NCBI GenBank assembly: GCA_019421345.1
Contig: JAHZFL010000003.1
Location: 36,416-100,415 of the forward strand
Source of the DNA: Roseburia sp.
Lineage (GTDB): Bacteria > Bacillota > Clostridia > Lachnospirales > Lachnospiraceae
Reading direction: 5' to 3'
Length of the DNA: 64,000 bases
Part shown: one piece after another, positions 18,170 through 27,657 of the stretch
Position numbering within the stretch: the stretch's first letter is position 1
How the letters are laid out: every line of letters begins with the position of its first letter
Notes under the pieces: model-generated
What the model saw: the letters and a program-made list of their open reading frames with translations, nothing else
Database searches by the model: none
What the model was told of the DNA's origin: nothing
Made by a program: the position numbers and the translations under genes

Positions 18170-18207
18170 TACATAGTAAGAGAAAACAAAAAGAGAGGTG
18201 GATTATT

Positions 18208-19164
18208 GTGAGTGATCTATATCAAGTTTCATCATCACCACATGTGCGTGCGAAGGACACCACAAGCCGCATCATGCTGTATGTAATCATTGCATTACTG
18301 CCAACCAGTCTGTTCGGCATTTATAATTTCGGGTTTCGGGCATTGCTGCTGATTTTGACCACAGTCATTAGCTGCGTGTTTTTTGAACTTTTGTATAACA
18401 CATTGGTACATAAAAAATCGACGATACAGGATCTGAGCGCGGTCGTTACCGGACTTTTACTGGCGTTAAACCTTCCGGTGACGCTGCCCCTCTGGGAGGC
18501 GGTGATCGGCAGCGCGTTTGCCATTATCGTTGTGAAGTGCTTATTCGGCGGCCTGGGTCAGAATTTTATGAATCCGGCGCTCGGTGCAAGATGCTTCCTT
18601 TTGATCGCATTTGCGGCTGATATGACTAATTTTGTCACGGATGCCTATACAGGGGCAACACCGCTGGCGCAGATGCGGCAGGAGGGTATGGCGCAGATCA
18701 GTACGATAGATATGCTGATCGGACGGACCGCAGGAACGATCGGAGAGACGTCTGCAATCGCGATCCTGCTCGGCGCGATTTTCTTGATCTTAATGGGTGT
18801 CATCAATCTTAGGATCCCGGCATCCTATATTATTACCTTTGTGATATTTACCGTATTGTTCGGGGGCTACGGCTTTGACGGGGCGTATCTGACGGCACAG
18901 CTTTGCGGCGGCGGTCTGATGCTCGGTGCGTTTTTTATGGCAACTGATTATGTGACGTCTCCGATCACGCCGCGCGGCCAGATCATCTTTGGAATCTGCT
19001 GCGGTCTTTTGACCGGACTGTTCCGTGCCTTTGGCGCGAACGCAGAGGGCGTTTCCTTTGCGATCATCTTAAGCAACCTGCTTGTTCCGATGATTGAGAA
19101 GATCACGATTCCAAGAGCGTTTGGAAAGACGGCAGCGGCAGAAAAGCAGGAAGGGGGCAAATAG
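18208..19164 (+). CDS. rnfD: Rnf complex subunit RnfD
   Basis: A 318-residue membrane subunit with about nine or ten hydrophobic segments. The flavinylation motif is YTGATPLAQ (around residues 150-158); the threonine there should carry covalent FMN. Translation starts at GTG, with AAGAGAGGTGG upstream. It forms part of the Na+- or H+-translocating membrane core with RnfG, RnfE and RnfA. Confidence 0.95.
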   Translation: MSDLYQVSSSPHVRAKDTTSRIMLYVIIALLPTSLFGIYNFGFRALLLILTTVISCVFFELLYNTLVHKKSTIQDLSAVVTGLLLALNLPVTLPLWEAVIGSAFAIIVVKCLFGGLGQNFMNPALGARCFLLIAFAADMTNFVTDAYTGATPLAQMRQEGMAQISTIDMLIGRTAGTIGETSAIAILLGAIFLILMGVINLRIPASYIITFVIFTVLFGGYGFDGAYLTAQLCGGGLMLGAFFMATDYVTSPITPRGQIIFGICCGLLTGLFRAFGANAEGVSFAIILSNLLVPMIEKITIPRAFGKTAAAEKQEGGK

Positions 19165-19165
19165 G

Positions 19166-19798
19166 ATGAACAAAAAGATTGTGCATGATGCGTTGATTTT
19201 ATTTGCTTTTACGGTGGTACTCGGACTGATGCTGGCGCTTGTATACGGCATTACCAAGGAGCCGATTGCCAAAGTAAATTATGAAAAGACACAGGCGGCT
19301 TACAAACAGGTGTTTGCGGATGCGGATTCCTTTGAGCCATACGCAGAGTTTTCACCGGAGGACGCCGCTGCCCTGATGACGGAGGGCGGTTATGAGGATC
19401 AGATCATGGATGTGCAGACCGCAAAGGATGCATCCGGCAATGTGCTTGGTTATGTCATTACCGTAACGGCAAAGGATGCGAGTCAGGCGCCGATCACTTT
19501 TTCGGTGGGGATCCGAAATAATGATGCGGGCGACGGCTATCTTATCAACGGTTATTCCATCACCTCGATCGCGGAAACGCCGGGACTTGGAATGAAGGCG
19601 ACAGAGGAAAAGTTTGCCGGTCAGTTTGAGAACAGTAAAGTGACGGATTATTATCAGGTTGTAAAATCAGCTCCGTCAGCGGCGAATGAGATTGAATCGA
19701 TTTCCGGCTCGACCATTACCTCAGCGGCGATGGCAAACGGTGTAAATGCCTGTATTTATTATTACGAAAACATATTGTCAGGAGGTGCTGAGGGATGA
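19166..19798 (+). CDS. rnfG: Rnf complex subunit RnfG
   Basis: A 210-residue subunit with one N-terminal membrane helix (about 8-29) and an outside FMN-binding domain. The flavin attachment motif SGSTITSAA lies near residues 177-185. The start at 19166 is one base after the rnfD stop and has a GGGGG ribosome site, so it is preferred to an upstream frame inside rnfD. The last four bases overlap rnfE (ATGA). ApbE encoded at 22966 is the enzyme expected to attach FMN. Confidence 0.94.
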   Translation: MNKKIVHDALILFAFTVVLGLMLALVYGITKEPIAKVNYEKTQAAYKQVFADADSFEPYAEFSPEDAAALMTEGGYEDQIMDVQTAKDASGNVLGYVITVTAKDASQAPITFSVGIRNNDAGDGYLINGYSITSIAETPGLGMKATEEKFAGQFENSKVTDYYQVVKSAPSAANEIESISGSTITSAAMANGVNACIYYYENILSGGAEG

Positions 19799-20568
19799 AT
19801 GAAAGTATGAAACGCTTATGGCATGGTATCGTGAAGGAGAATCCGACCTTTGTGCTGATGCTTGGCATGTGTCCGACACTGGCGGTTACCTCCTCGGCGA
19901 TCAACGGTCTTGGCATGGGACTTTCCACAACGGTTGTACTGGTATTTTCCAATCTGCTGATTTCCGCATTCCGTAAGGTCATTCCGAACGGTGTGCGTAT
20001 GCCGGCATTTATCGTGATCGTAGCGTCTCTTGTTACGATGGTGCAGTTTATGATGAGCGCATACACGCCAAGTCTCTCTGAGAGTTTGGGTGTGTATATC
20101 CCGCTGATCGTTGTAAACTGTATCATCCTGGGCCGCGCGGAGAGCTATGCATCCAAGAATCCGATCGTTCCTTCTATTTTTGACGGCATCGGTATGGGAA
20201 TTGGCTTTACACTGGGACTTACCGTGATCGGGCTTGTGCGTGAGATTCTCGGCGCAGGTCAGATTTTCGGTATACAGGTTCTTCCGTTGGCAGATAAGGC
20301 AAACGGCGTTGCGGGCTTTACACCGATTACGATTTTCGTTATGGCGCCGGGCGCATTTCTCGTATTGGCATGCCTTGTGGCTATCATGAATATCATCCGT
20401 GAGCGGATGGATGCAGCCGGCAAGCCGCTGGCAGCCCCGTCCGGCTGTATTTCCGGCGATTGTGCATCGTGCGGGCATTCTGCGATGTGTACGGGACATA
20501 ATGCTGAGACTGCTGTGAAGCAGACAAAAGAGAAGGCTGCGGAAGTATCTGCAGAAAAAGAAGAATAG
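19795..20568 (+). CDS. rnfE: Rnf complex subunit RnfE
   Basis: A 257-residue integral membrane subunit. Six hydrophobic helices are followed by a hydrophilic C-terminal tail (about 205-257) with four cysteines in SGCISGDCASCGHSAMC. The tail extension is longer than in proteobacterial RnfE and its cysteines might bind metal; this is an inference. AGGAGG lies 10 bases before the ATG within rnfG. Confidence 0.93.
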   Translation: MNESMKRLWHGIVKENPTFVLMLGMCPTLAVTSSAINGLGMGLSTTVVLVFSNLLISAFRKVIPNGVRMPAFIVIVASLVTMVQFMMSAYTPSLSESLGVYIPLIVVNCIILGRAESYASKNPIVPSIFDGIGMGIGFTLGLTVIGLVREILGAGQIFGIQVLPLADKANGVAGFTPITIFVMAPGAFLVLACLVAIMNIIRERMDAAGKPLAAPSGCISGDCASCGHSAMCTGHNAETAVKQTKEKAAEVSAEKEE

Positions 20569-20582
20569 GAGGATAGGTACAG

Positions 20583-21179
20583 ATGAAAGAGTTGCTTTTG
20601 ATCGCGATCGGTTCCGCGATTGTAAATAATGTTGTATTAAGCCAGTTCCTCGGTATCTGTCCGTTCTTAGGAGTATCCAAGAAGACAGAAACCGCGGCAG
20701 GTATGGGCGGTGCCGTTGTGTTCGTTATTACGATCTCATCGTTCGTGACAGCGGTAATCTATAAATATATTCTGGCAAATGAATTTTTGATGAGCAAGGG
20801 GATTGATCTGACGTATCTGCAGACGATCGTATTTATTCTTGTGATCGCCGCGCTCGTGCAGTTTGTCGAGATGTTTTTAAAGAAGAATATGCCGCCTCTT
20901 TACGAGAGCCTCGGCGTTTATCTTCCGCTGATCACAACGAACTGTGCCGTGCTTGGCGTTGCGCTGACAAACGTGACGAAGGAGTATAATATTTTAGAGA
21001 GCGTTGTCAACGGTTTTGCGACGGCAGTGGGCTTTTTGATCGCAATCGTTATCATGGCGGGACTGCGTGAGAAAATCGAATACAATGATATTCCAAAGCC
21101 ATTTCAGGGTACGGCGATCGTGCTGATCACGGCATGTCTGATGTCGATTGCCTTTATGGGCTTTTCGGGAATGATTTAA
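20583..21179 (+). CDS. rnfA: Rnf complex subunit RnfA
   Basis: A 198-residue membrane subunit with six helices, homologous to RnfE and NqrE. Conserved cysteines in the SQFLGICPFLGVSKK and ITTNCAVLG segments are the pair that hold a membrane [2Fe-2S] cluster between RnfA and RnfE in known structures. AGGAGGATAG lies upstream of the ATG. Confidence 0.95.
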   Translation: MKELLLIAIGSAIVNNVVLSQFLGICPFLGVSKKTETAAGMGGAVVFVITISSFVTAVIYKYILANEFLMSKGIDLTYLQTIVFILVIAALVQFVEMFLKKNMPPLYESLGVYLPLITTNCAVLGVALTNVTKEYNILESVVNGFATAVGFLIAIVIMAGLREKIEYNDIPKPFQGTAIVLITACLMSIAFMGFSGMI

Positions 21180-21192
21180 GGGGGAAAAGACG

Positions 21193-21984
21193 ATGAATAT
21201 CTTAGCGATTTTAGTTGCTGCCGCCGTCGTCGGCGGCGTGGGCATCCTGATTGGATTTTTCCTCGGTATCTCAGGAGAAAAGTTCAAGGTAGAGGTGGAT
21301 GAGAGAGAGACGGCGATTTTAGACGTTCTGCCGGGAAACAACTGCGGAGGATGCGGATATGCAGGCTGTTCCGGTCTTGCTTCGGCAATCGTAAAAGGAG
21401 AGGCAGCGGTCGGACAGTGTCCGGTCGGCGGAGCTTCGGTGGCAGAAAAGATCGGGGAGATCATGGGCGTTGAGGCAGAGCAGGGAGCGCGTCAGGTTGC
21501 CTTTGTCAAATGCGCAGGAACCTGTGATAAGGCAAAGACTGATTATGAATATACCGGAAATCAGGACTGTGAGGCGATGGCATTTGTTCCGGGCGGCGGA
21601 CCAAAGTCCTGTAATTACGGCTGTCTTGGCTATGGAAATTGTGTGAAGGCATGTCCGTTTGACGCGATCCATATTGTGGACGGCGTCGCGCTTGTAGACA
21701 AGGATGCATGTAAGGCGTGTGGCAAGTGTCTGGACGCATGTCCGAAGAATCTGATCGAGTTCGTGCCTTATACTGCAAAGCATCTGGTGCAGTGCAGCTC
21801 GAAGGATAAGGGAAAGGATGTCATGAAGGCATGCTCGGTCGGCTGTATCGCCTGTCATCTCTGTGAGAAAAATTGTCCGGTCGATGCGGTGCATGTGGAG
21901 GATAATATCGCATATATTGACCAGACGAAGTGTACCGGATGCGGAATCTGTGCGGAGAAGTGTCCGAAGCACATCATTTTATAA
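21193..21984 (+). CDS. rnfB: Rnf complex subunit RnfB
   Basis: A 263-residue iron-sulfur subunit, the ferredoxin entry point. One N-terminal membrane helix (about 4-26) is followed by the 4Fe-4S domain NNCGGCGYAGCSGLA with a distant C in VGQCP. Several ferredoxin motifs follow: CLGYGNCVKACP, CKACGKCLDACP, CIACHLCEKNCP and CTGCGICAEKCP. It completes the operon, which ends 72 bp before the next gene without a clear terminator. Confidence 0.95.
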   Translation: MNILAILVAAAVVGGVGILIGFFLGISGEKFKVEVDERETAILDVLPGNNCGGCGYAGCSGLASAIVKGEAAVGQCPVGGASVAEKIGEIMGVEAEQGARQVAFVKCAGTCDKAKTDYEYTGNQDCEAMAFVPGGGPKSCNYGCLGYGNCVKACPFDAIHIVDGVALVDKDACKACGKCLDACPKNLIEFVPYTAKHLVQCSSKDKGKDVMKACSVGCIACHLCEKNCPVDAVHVEDNIAYIDQTKCTGCGICAEKCPKHIIL

Positions 21985-22056
21985 AAGAGAAATGATTTCA
22001 TTTTTATGGTATTGGCAATGGAAGTAAACATACATATGGATCGAGGGAGGTAGTTC

Positions 22057-22830
22057 ATGTATCAAATTTCTAATTTTACGGACAACGATGACGTAAAGGT
22101 GCTCTCGGAGCTTGGAGCTTTTCGGGTGATCGAGTATCAGCGCGATCTGAGCGTATCGCCGGGATCGGCGATCACAGCGTATTACAGCGCGCAGATGAAT
22201 GTCAGAAAGCGTCAGTTGGTCTGCTATCTGCACAAATCCCATGTGACGATTCAGGCAGGTGCGATGCAGTGGATGCTCGGAAATGTCAACGCGACCACAG
22301 GCGTAAAGGGAGTCGGAGATTTCCTGGGAAAGGCAGTGCGCGGCAAGGCGAGCGGTGAGTCTGCGATCAAGCCGGAATATACCGGAGACGGAGTTCTGGT
22401 GCTTGAGCCGACTTACAAGCATCTGATTCTGATGGATGCCGCTGAGTGGGGCGGCGGGGTTGTACTGGACGACGGACTGTTTTTGGCATGTGAATCCAGT
22501 CTGCAGCACAAGGCAGTGATGCGCTCTAATTTCTCCTCCGCAGTTGCGGGCGGCGAGGGATTGTTTAACTTAAGTCTGAACGGAAACGGTGTCTTTTGTA
22601 TTGAGTCTGAATGTCCGAAGGAGGAGTTGATTGAGATTACGCTTCAAAATGACGTCTTAAAGGTAGACGGAAATTATGCCATTGCATGGAGCAGATCGTT
22701 GGAATTTACGGTGGAGCGCTCCGGCAAGAGCCTGATCGGTTCGGCGGCATCCGGCGAAGGGCTTGTAAATGTCTATCGCGGAAGCGGCAAGGTTTTGATG
22801 ATGCCTACCGCAAAGATGCCGAACATCTGA
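22057..22830 (+). CDS. AIM24 family protein
   Basis: A 257-residue protein of the AIM24/DUF124 family, a double beta-helix fold with repeated glycine-rich strands (for example GEGLFNLSLNGNGVF and GSGKVLMMPTA). The molecular role in bacteria is not established. GGGAGG lies 8 bases before the ATG. It follows rnfB on the same strand after 72 bp and may be read through from the rnf promoter. A strong hairpin follows it. Confidence 0.85.
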   Translation: MYQISNFTDNDDVKVLSELGAFRVIEYQRDLSVSPGSAITAYYSAQMNVRKRQLVCYLHKSHVTIQAGAMQWMLGNVNATTGVKGVGDFLGKAVRGKASGESAIKPEYTGDGVLVLEPTYKHLILMDAAEWGGGVVLDDGLFLACESSLQHKAVMRSNFSSAVAGGEGLFNLSLNGNGVFCIESECPKEELIEITLQNDVLKVDGNYAIAWSRSLEFTVERSGKSLIGSAASGEGLVNVYRGSGKVLMMPTAKMPNI

Positions 22831-22870
22831 TTTGTTTGATCATAGAGGTGAGACTGTCACAGTCCTGGAG

Positions 22871-22913
22871 GAAGCAGCAAAAGGTCCGGCAATGCCGGAC
22901 CTTTTGCTGCTTC
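22871..22913. terminator. Perfect 20-bp bidirectional hairpin terminator
   Basis: The arms 22871-22890 and 22894-22913 are perfectly complementary over 20 bp with the 3-base loop AAT. Internal A and T runs (CAAAAGG / CCTTTTG) replace a terminal T tract. It lies between the convergent AIM24 and apbE genes. Confidence 0.8.
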
Positions 22914-22965
22914 CTAAGAGTGTGGAGTGAAGCGTGATACTTGTTGTTGTGTATAATAACAGGTA

Positions 22966-23994
22966 TTAAGGAACGATAGAAAACGGAATCTTACTTGCGA
23001 TGCCGGAGCTGGTATGAAGCTTATAATCGTCTGTGATAAAAATTGCTTCGGTATCCGGCAGACGCTCCACGAGTGCCATGCCGTCGGCGAGACCAAGGGA
23101 AAAGCAGGTGGTCGAGAGTGCGTCGCCGTCAATGGAACTGTCTGTGATGATCGTTACACCCAAGAGATCATTCTGATAGGGATAGCCTGTGGCAACATCC
23201 AGAATATGATGGTAAAGTACATCATTTGCGGTAAAATAACGCTCATAGATGCCGGAGGAGACGACCGTCTCGTCGGTTACCTGAACGGTGGCAATCGACA
23301 CCCCATTCTCGTCAAAAGGCTTTTGGATGCCTATGGTATACGCGGAACCGTCCTGCTTTGGGCCAAGCGCGAGAAAGTTTCCGCCAAGATTGATAAAACC
23401 GCTGGTGATTCCCTTTTCATTTAAAAATTCCTTCATACGGTCGGCAATATAGCCTTTGGCGATACCGCCGAGGTCAAGCTGCGTATCGGGATTTGTTAAG
23501 GAGACCTCTGTTCCGTTGATCTGTATGCTGTGATAGTCGATCGTTTCACAGGCGTCTGCAATTTCTTTTGCATCTGGGATCATCGATGCATCTGTCTCCT
23601 TGAACAATGCTTTTGTAGAAATATCCCACAGCGCGGAAAGTTTGCCAATGGTAATATCAAATTTTCCGCCGCTTAATTCCCCATACGAAATTCCCGCATT
23701 TAACAGATCGATCGTTTCCTCGCTGACTGCAACCGGTTTTCCTTCTGCAGCATTGATGCGCGAGACGTCGCTTTCAGGAATCGTATTGGAAAAGAGAGAT
23801 TCATAGTCTGCGGCGAGCGCAAAGCAGTCGTCCAAAACATTTTCGCTGACAGGTTGATAAATCGTAACGGTGATCACGGTATTAAAATAAAAGCCGGATT
23901 TACTGACGGGGCTCTGATTTTTTCTGCCGCATCCGGTGAAAAGCTGACAGCAGAGCAGTGCGGCTGTCAGAAAAAGGAACGTTGATTTTTTCAT
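22966..23994 (-). CDS. apbE: FAD:protein FMN transferase
   Basis: A 342-residue ApbE lipoprotein. The signal peptide has a lipobox FTGC with lipidated C22. Family motifs are GGKFDITIG, LDLGGIAKGYIAD, GFINLGGN and HHILDVATGYP. It moves FMN from FAD onto a threonine in target proteins outside the membrane. RnfG and RnfD, encoded just upstream, carry such target motifs, so it very likely matures the Rnf complex even though it is on the opposite strand and separately transcribed. Confidence 0.95.
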   Translation of the reverse strand: MKKSTFLFLTAALLCCQLFTGCGRKNQSPVSKSGFYFNTVITVTIYQPVSENVLDDCFALAADYESLFSNTIPESDVSRINAAEGKPVAVSEETIDLLNAGISYGELSGGKFDITIGKLSALWDISTKALFKETDASMIPDAKEIADACETIDYHSIQINGTEVSLTNPDTQLDLGGIAKGYIADRMKEFLNEKGITSGFINLGGNFLALGPKQDGSAYTIGIQKPFDENGVSIATVQVTDETVVSSGIYERYFTANDVLYHHILDVATGYPYQNDLLGVTIITDSSIDGDALSTTCFSLGLADGMALVERLPDTEAIFITDDYKLHTSSGIASKIPFSIVP

Positions 23995-24173
23995 TGCAGT
24001 TTCCCTTCTGTCTTCTGAAAATCATAGATTCCATAAAAATGTACCATAAAAGAGGAGCTGGGACAATGAAATTTATATAGAAATCATTTTGCCATTTTTG
24101 TTAAGATATGATAGAGTTATACAGTATGAGGCGAAAGAAACAGAGCGATACCTATGAAGTAAGGGCGGTTTGC

Positions 24174-25025
24174 ATGAGTTGGACGAATACTTATGTCGGT
24201 GAAGGAAAACGGATCGTTGTAAAAATCGGTTCTTCCTCGCTGTATGAAAATGAGACGGGAAAATTAAATCTTGTGAAGCTGGAGCAACTGGTGCGGGAGC
24301 TTAGCGCACTGCGAAACCGAGGCATGGATGTCTGTCTTGTCAGCTCTGGAGCGATCGCTGCTGGAAGGCAGGCGCTCGGACTTAAGGAGCGTCCGAAGAA
24401 TATTGCCGTAAAACAGGCATGTGCGGCAGTTGGACAGGGACGGCTGATGATGGCGTATCAGCGTCTGTTTGATCAGTATGGTCAGACGGCAGGTCAGGTT
24501 CTTATGACGAAGAATACGGTCACCGATCCGGTTTCCTGCGAGAATGCCAGACATACGCTGGAAGAATTATTTCGTATGGGGGTAATCCCGATCGTCAACG
24601 AGAACGATACGGTATCAACTTATGAGATGCAGTTTGGCGATAATGATACGCTCTCGGCGATCGTTGCTTCATTAGTGGACGCCAAGCTTTTGATCCTGCT
24701 GTCAGACATTGACGGATTGTTTACCGATGATCCCCATAAGAACCCGGAGGCAGAATTTATCAAGACGGTTGATCGCATCGACGACGCTCTTTATGCGATG
24801 GCAAAGCCCTCCACGGGAAGCGACGTGGGAACGGGCGGAATGGCAACGAAGCTGACCGCGGCAAGGATTGCAACGGCTTCGGGGGCGGATATGATCATTA
24901 CAAGCGGCGCGGACGTTTCGGTTTTGCATCATATTTTTGAGGATTCTTTTCGTGGAACATTGTTTCGGGCAAATAAGGATGAGGAATTTTCTATTGAGAA
25001 ATTTATTATAGAGAGGCTTGGTTAG
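24174..25025 (+). CDS. proB: Glutamate 5-kinase, short form
   Basis: A 283-residue kinase that makes gamma-glutamyl phosphate, the first step of proline synthesis. Amino-acid kinase motifs include VVKIGSSSL near the N-terminus, SSGAIAAG, NENDTVST, FGDNDTLSA and GTGGMATKL. The PUA domain of the 367-residue E. coli enzyme is absent, as in other short forms. The ATG at 24174 is preferred; the frame can extend upstream to 24108 but that stretch is unlike the family. It begins the proB-DUF896-FCL-proA cluster. Confidence 0.93.
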   Translation: MSWTNTYVGEGKRIVVKIGSSSLYENETGKLNLVKLEQLVRELSALRNRGMDVCLVSSGAIAAGRQALGLKERPKNIAVKQACAAVGQGRLMMAYQRLFDQYGQTAGQVLMTKNTVTDPVSCENARHTLEELFRMGVIPIVNENDTVSTYEMQFGDNDTLSAIVASLVDAKLLILLSDIDGLFTDDPHKNPEAEFIKTVDRIDDALYAMAKPSTGSDVGTGGMATKLTAARIATASGADMIITSGADVSVLHHIFEDSFRGTLFRANKDEEFSIEKFIIERLG

Positions 25026-25035
25026 AGGAGAGAGA

Positions 25036-25260
25036 ATGAAGCAGGAGCAGATTGAGCGGATTAACGAGCTGTATCGGAAATCAAAAGCAGAGGGGCTGAC
25101 AGAGGCTGAGAAGAAGGAGCAGGAGCTTTTGCGCAGACAGTTTATCGCGGATGTGCGGGGGAATCTTGTCGCGCAGTTAAATCAGATCGACATGGTCATG
25201 GAGGATGGAAGCATCGAGAATCTGGGGGAGAAGTATGGAGAGAAGAAACGTCTTTCCTAA
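25036..25260 (+). CDS. DUF896 family protein
   Basis: A 74-residue, highly charged helical protein. The family pattern (ERINELYRKSKAEGLTEAEK near the start, then LRRQFIADVRGNL and LNQID) is clear. Relatives in Bacillus (YnzC and similar) have been linked to the SOS regulon, but no biochemical role is known. AGAGGAG precedes the ATG. Its end overlaps the next gene by 26 bp. Confidence 0.88.
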   Translation: MKQEQIERINELYRKSKAEGLTEAEKKEQELLRRQFIADVRGNLVAQLNQIDMVMEDGSIENLGEKYGEKKRLS

Positions 25261-25831
25261 AGAAAATGAACAGGAGCTGCGCCGGAGACATAAAGGTCTG
25301 CGGGAGCAGATGACAAAAGCGCAGAGGGAGGAGGCCGGTCGTCACATCTGCGAAAGGCTTCTTAGCGCGTCGTGGTATGACGCGTGCACATGGATTTACG
25401 GTTATTATCCGTTGGGCGCGGAGGCTGACTGCCTGTGGTTTTTAGAACGCGCGCTTGCAGATCACAAGCATGTGGCACTGCCGCGCGTGGCAGCATGCGG
25501 GGCTGATGCAGATTGCCGCATGGATTTTTATGAAATCGCTTCCACAAAGCAGGTCAGGCGCGGGCATTTTGGCGTCTTAGAGCCGCTTGAAGCCTGCATC
25601 CTGACAGCTAGGGAGGATGCGGTTGTACTTGTCCCCGGCGTTGTGTTTGACCGGAGAGGAAACCGCTATGGCTACGGAAAGGGTTATTATGACCGGTATT
25701 TTTCCAGATTTCCGAAGCTGTTTAAAATAGGAGTCGCCTATGAGCACCAGTTGGAGGAGGCTCTTTTGGTCAAAGATACCGATGTGCGCATGGACGGCAT
25801 CTATACGGAGCAGGGATGCTATTTTGGATAG
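25235..25831 (+). CDS. 5-formyltetrahydrofolate cyclo-ligase
   Basis: A 198-residue enzyme converting 5-formyl-THF to 5,10-methenyl-THF with ATP. The basic N-terminus (RRRHKGLREQM) and the C-terminal motif VPGVVFDRRGNRYGYGKGYY are characteristic. The ATG at 25235 has GGGGGAG upstream and lies inside the DUF896 gene, giving tight coupling. It is placed between the two proline genes, a common clostridial order. Confidence 0.92.
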   Translation: MERRNVFPKENEQELRRRHKGLREQMTKAQREEAGRHICERLLSASWYDACTWIYGYYPLGAEADCLWFLERALADHKHVALPRVAACGADADCRMDFYEIASTKQVRRGHFGVLEPLEACILTAREDAVVLVPGVVFDRRGNRYGYGKGYYDRYFSRFPKLFKIGVAYEHQLEEALLVKDTDVRMDGIYTEQGCYFG

Positions 25832-25849
25832 AAGGAGAATGGGCAGCGT

Positions 25850-27127
25850 ATGGAAATATTAGAAATCTGTAAACATGCAAAAGAAGCGGGCAGACGTCTG
25901 GGAACACTGGATACCGATACGAAAAACCGCGCCATTCTCACGGCGGCAGATTTATTGCTGAAAGAGACGGAGGTTATCCTCGCGGCAAATGAAAAAGACC
26001 TTGCGCGCGGCAGAGCGGCGGGGCTTACGGAAGGGCTTTTGGATCGTCTGCGGTTGGATGAGGCAAGGCTTTGCCAGATGGCGGAGGGAATGCGAAAGGT
26101 GGCGGATTTGGACGACCCGGTCGGAGAGGTGTTGTCTATGAACACACGTCCGAATGGTCTTAAAATCGGAAAAAAGCGCGTGCCGCTGGGGGTTGTCGGT
26201 ATGATCTACGAGGCACGTCCCAACGTGACGACCGATGCATTTGCGCTTTGCCTTAAAACGGGAAATGCAGTGATCTTAAAGGGCGGAAGCGATGCGCTTG
26301 CGTCGAATCAGGCGATTGTTGTTGTTTTAAAACAGGCGCTTGCGCAGGAGGGCGTTCCTGCGGATGCCGTTTCTTTCATCAACGCCACAGATCGGGAGAC
26401 GACGGAACAATTTATGCGGATGAACGCGTATGTGGATGTTTTGATCCCAAGAGGCGGCGCGGGACTGATCCGTGCGGTCGTCGAGCGTGCGACGATCCCT
26501 GTGATTGAGACGGGAACCGGCAACTGTCATATTTTTGTGGACGAGGCGTCCGATATTTCCATGGCAGTTCGCATTATCTGCAATGCGAAGACACAGCGTG
26601 TGAGCGTGTGCAATGCCTGTGAATCGCTTGTCGTGCATGAGAGGATTCTGGATAAGCTGCTGCCTGCGCTTGCAGGAAAGCTTTGGGAGAGCGGCGTTGT
26701 GATTTCTGCCGACGAGCCTTCTTTTGCAGTACTTGAGGCGGTAAGCACAGGGGCTGTAAGAGAGCGGTCACTCCTTAAGCGGGCAACGGAGGAGGACTTT
26801 CAGACGGAATATTTGGATTATGCTATTTCCGTAAAGACAGCCTCGTCCATTGACGAGGCAATTTCCCATATCAACCGTTATAATACCGGTCATTCGGAGG
26901 CGATCGTCACGGAAAACGAGCAGCATGCAGAACAGTTTTTGCAGGAGATTGACGCGGCGTGCGTCTATGTCAACGCGTCGACACGTTTTTCGGACGGTCT
27001 GGAATTTGGGCTTGGCGCGGAAATCGGAATCAGCACGCAAAAGCTTCATGCGCGAGGTCCTATGGGGCTTGAGGCGCTGACCGGTACAAAGTATATCATT
27101 TACGGAAATGGGCAGGTGCGCGCGTGA
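25850..27127 (+). CDS. proA: Gamma-glutamyl phosphate reductase
   Basis: A 425-residue NADPH-dependent reductase making glutamate-5-semialdehyde. The aldehyde-dehydrogenase fold shows the catalytic cysteine in QRVSVCNACESLV (near 250), with GLEALTGTKYIIYGNGQVR at the C-terminus. It pairs with proB upstream to give the substrate of ProC, which is not in this window. Confidence 0.95.
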   Translation: MEILEICKHAKEAGRRLGTLDTDTKNRAILTAADLLLKETEVILAANEKDLARGRAAGLTEGLLDRLRLDEARLCQMAEGMRKVADLDDPVGEVLSMNTRPNGLKIGKKRVPLGVVGMIYEARPNVTTDAFALCLKTGNAVILKGGSDALASNQAIVVVLKQALAQEGVPADAVSFINATDRETTEQFMRMNAYVDVLIPRGGAGLIRAVVERATIPVIETGTGNCHIFVDEASDISMAVRIICNAKTQRVSVCNACESLVVHERILDKLLPALAGKLWESGVVISADEPSFAVLEAVSTGAVRERSLLKRATEEDFQTEYLDYAISVKTASSIDEAISHINRYNTGHSEAIVTENEQHAEQFLQEIDAACVYVNASTRFSDGLEFGLGAEIGISTQKLHARGPMGLEALTGTKYIIYGNGQVRA

Positions 27128-27152
27128 GTGGGAAGAAAGGCAGCATAAAAAT

Positions 27153-27644
27153 ATGTGCGTGAAGAAAATGATAAGTACAGCGCTTGTCATGGGTCTGCTG
27201 CTGTGTGTTTCTGCGTGCGGCGGTCCGCCGCAGGAGCCGATGGAAGCCATTTATACAGATGAAAAGCAGCTTGGGAGCTATTACAGCAGCTATGAGCTTT
27301 CGGATTTGACACAGGAGATCACAGACAGCGGTATTTCAGGTGTTTATGAGGATTTAAACGGCATGGTGATGCTCTGGAACTATGAGGTTCCAGAGGAGCT
27401 TGCTTTGGATATTCACTATAAGATGCGGGTGCTAAGCGGCAGGGCAAAGCTGATCATGGTAGACCCGGAGGGCGAGATCACAACGATTGCAGAGCTTTCG
27501 GGCGGCGTGACCGCAGATGCGCTTAAGGCACAGTCGTTTTCCATGCATCCGGGGCTGTATCGCTTAAAGCTTGTGGGAATGGACGATGCAGAGGCAGAAG
27601 TTGAAATAGAAGTGGAGGAGGGCGCCTTTATTGGCGCCAAATAA
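27153..27644 (+). CDS. Predicted secreted lipoprotein, function unknown
   Basis: A 163-residue protein with a signal peptide and lipobox VSAC (lipidated C22). The rest is acidic and mainly beta (several short strands such as AKLIMVDPEGEITTIAEL) and ends in EVEIEVEEGAFIGAK. No family was recognised. The start at 27153 gives a normal signal peptide; longer frames do not. It lies between proA and the miaB start in the host operon and overlaps nothing essential. Confidence 0.75.
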   Translation: MCVKKMISTALVMGLLLCVSACGGPPQEPMEAIYTDEKQLGSYYSSYELSDLTQEITDSGISGVYEDLNGMVMLWNYEVPEELALDIHYKMRVLSGRAKLIMVDPEGEITTIAELSGGVTADALKAQSFSMHPGLYRLKLVGMDDAEAEVEIEVEEGAFIGAK

Positions 27645-27657
27645 AGAACAGAGAGCT

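Noticed and set aside
19816..20499. 227-codon antisense frame over rnfE
   Set aside because: rnfE is unambiguous; the antisense frame is a codon-bias shadow with His/Arg-rich nonsense composition.
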